Part shown: positions 63,237 through 64,000 of the stretch, piece by piece
How positions within the stretch are numbered: position 1 is the first letter of the stretch
How the letters are laid out: every line of letters starts with the position of its first letter
Source: Pseudomonas sp. 14P_8.1_Bac3
Lineage (GTDB): Bacteria > Pseudomonadota > Gammaproteobacteria > Pseudomonadales > Pseudomonadaceae
Length of the DNA stretch: 64,000 nucleotides
NCBI RefSeq assembly: GCF_025466085.1
Contig: NZ_JANLOD010000048.1
Span: 124,001 to 188,000, forward strand
Direction: 5' to 3'
The notes under the pieces: model-generated
The model's input: the letters and a program-made list of their open reading frames with translations, nothing else
The model's database searches: none
What the model was told of the DNA's origin: nothing
Position numbers and translations under genes: made by a program

Positions 63237-63282
63237 GCGCGGTACTCGCTGGGTCGATGCAGCGATGTGAGGTCCAGGGAGA

Positions 63283-63894
63283 TCAACCGACCGTCGCGCG
63301 CAGGTATTCCGGCGTCAGTACGTTGAACCACAGCAGGATCATTTCCACCAGGATAGTGACCAGCACCAGCAACCCGACACCCCAGACACACGCTGCGTTA
63401 AGCAGCCCTTGTTCCTTGCGTTCATGCATGAAAGTCGGCATGCCGACAAACAGCAGAAACGTCGAGTACACCGAGGCGGCACCGAGCACGATGATGGCGA
63501 GCCAGCGACTAGGGTACAAACCGGCAAAACCGGCGAGGAAAAACGGAGTCACGGTGTAGGCAGCAAAGCCGATGCACTGATTGACCGTCGGCCGCGCGTC
63601 GAACGTACGTGACATCCAGCGGATAAACAGTCCCATCAAGGCCACGCCGACAATGATGGACAGGTAAAGCAGCACGCACAATTGCAACGCGCTACTGCTG
63701 CTGAGCTTCACCGTCTCGTTCTCTGCCAGGCTCCAGCCGACATAGGTGGTCCCGATAAACAGGCACACGGGCGGGATCAAGGCGAGCAGCAGTAGATGCG
63801 CGAGGTAATGGCGCGGATGCGCTTCCTCTTCCTTGCGAATATCCGTCCAGGCGAAATTCGGTTGGGTGAACAACTTGACGATAGGTGCGGACAT
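63283..63894 (-). CDS. Yip1-domain membrane protein
   Basis: A 203-residue protein with five spans, starting MSAPIVKLFTQPNFAWTDIRKEE, the standard bacterial YIP1-family opening. A perfect AGGAGG lies seven bases before the ATG. Function unknown; the adjacent antiporter may be in the same transcript. The segment 63895-64000 upstream is its leader and promoter side, with an A/T run near 63970. Confidence 0.88.
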   Translation of the reverse strand: MSAPIVKLFTQPNFAWTDIRKEEEAHPRHYLAHLLLLALIPPVCLFIGTTYVGWSLAENETVKLSSSSALQLCVLLYLSIIVGVALMGLFIRWMSRTFDARPTVNQCIGFAAYTVTPFFLAGFAGLYPSRWLAIIVLGAASVYSTFLLFVGMPTFMHERKEQGLLNAACVWGVGLLVLVTILVEMILLWFNVLTPEYLRATVG

Positions 63895-64000
63895 GATGAC
63901 CTCCTGATCGGGAGCTGCCCCGTGAGAGGGGCACCTGAACGTATTGAGGGGCGAGTTTTATCAGGGGTTCACTTTTTTTTGCTCTGAAGTGGGAGCGCGT

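Noticed and set aside
1..64000. CRISPR arrays, tRNA/rRNA genes, prophage, integrases or insertion sequences
   Set aside because: Read through for regular spaced repeats, transposase motifs and tRNA-like folds; only REP-type repeats were found.

Overview
The window is a contiguous piece of a Pseudomonas chromosome, most likely from the P. fluorescens group. The evidence is high GC with strong G/C third-position bias, an intact mexT/mexS/mexE-mexF-oprN locus, a cobN-chlD cobaltochelatase pair, a Pseudomonas-type FAN1 nuclease, DUF1652 and DUF1656 proteins, and many REP/REPIN palindromes of the two types common in that group. No rRNA, tRNA, CRISPR array, prophage or insertion sequence was seen.

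Layout. 1-2.2 kb: end of cobN and a chlD gene that carries a textbook -1 frameshift signal, so one gene should give both an AAA+ subunit and an AAA+/VWA subunit. 2.2-6.5 kb: an Old Yellow Enzyme with its divergent MerR regulator, then an MFS pump with its divergent LysR regulator. 6.9-10.1 kb: a TerC/CBS membrane protein, a toxin-antitoxin pair and an unknown membrane protein. 10.4-17.2 kb: an amino-acid-type ABC transporter, RidA, an IclR regulator, a DSD1-fold PLP enzyme and a KDG-type kinase; together they look like a D-glucosaminate (amino sugar acid) catabolic locus feeding the Entner-Doudoroff pathway. 17.2-21.3 kb: a parvulin, a hybrid histidine kinase and a lone PilU-type ATPase. 21.5-25.9 kb: a 1452-residue protein ending in a pertussis-toxin-like ADP-ribosyltransferase domain. 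25.9-29.2 kb: an AaeAB-like aromatic acid efflux operon. 29.4-37.8 kb: oprN, mexF, mexE, mexT and mexS.

38-43 kb: an unrecognised 493-residue protein overlapping a MocR-type regulator, then pgm. 43.2-46.7 kb: a pirin and a UvrD-type helicase. 46.8-48.9 kb: an A/T-richer pair encoding a SopB/IpgD-family inositol phosphate phosphatase (type III effector family) and its CesT-like chaperone. 49.4-53.3 kb: a SnoaL-AraC regulator and a polyamine-type module (FAD oxidase, cupin, PotF-like binding protein). 53.5-57.9 kb: a small lipoprotein, then FAN1 coupled to an XPD-like helicase with an added PD-(D/E)XK domain. 58-64 kb: a second hybrid kinase, a hemerythrin, a Na+/H+-type antiporter and small membrane or hypothetical proteins.

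The most notable items are the chlD recoding signal, the two host-directed toxin genes (ADP-ribosyltransferase and SopB-like effector with chaperone) with no secretion apparatus nearby, the inferred glucosaminate locus, and the FAN1-helicase pair.
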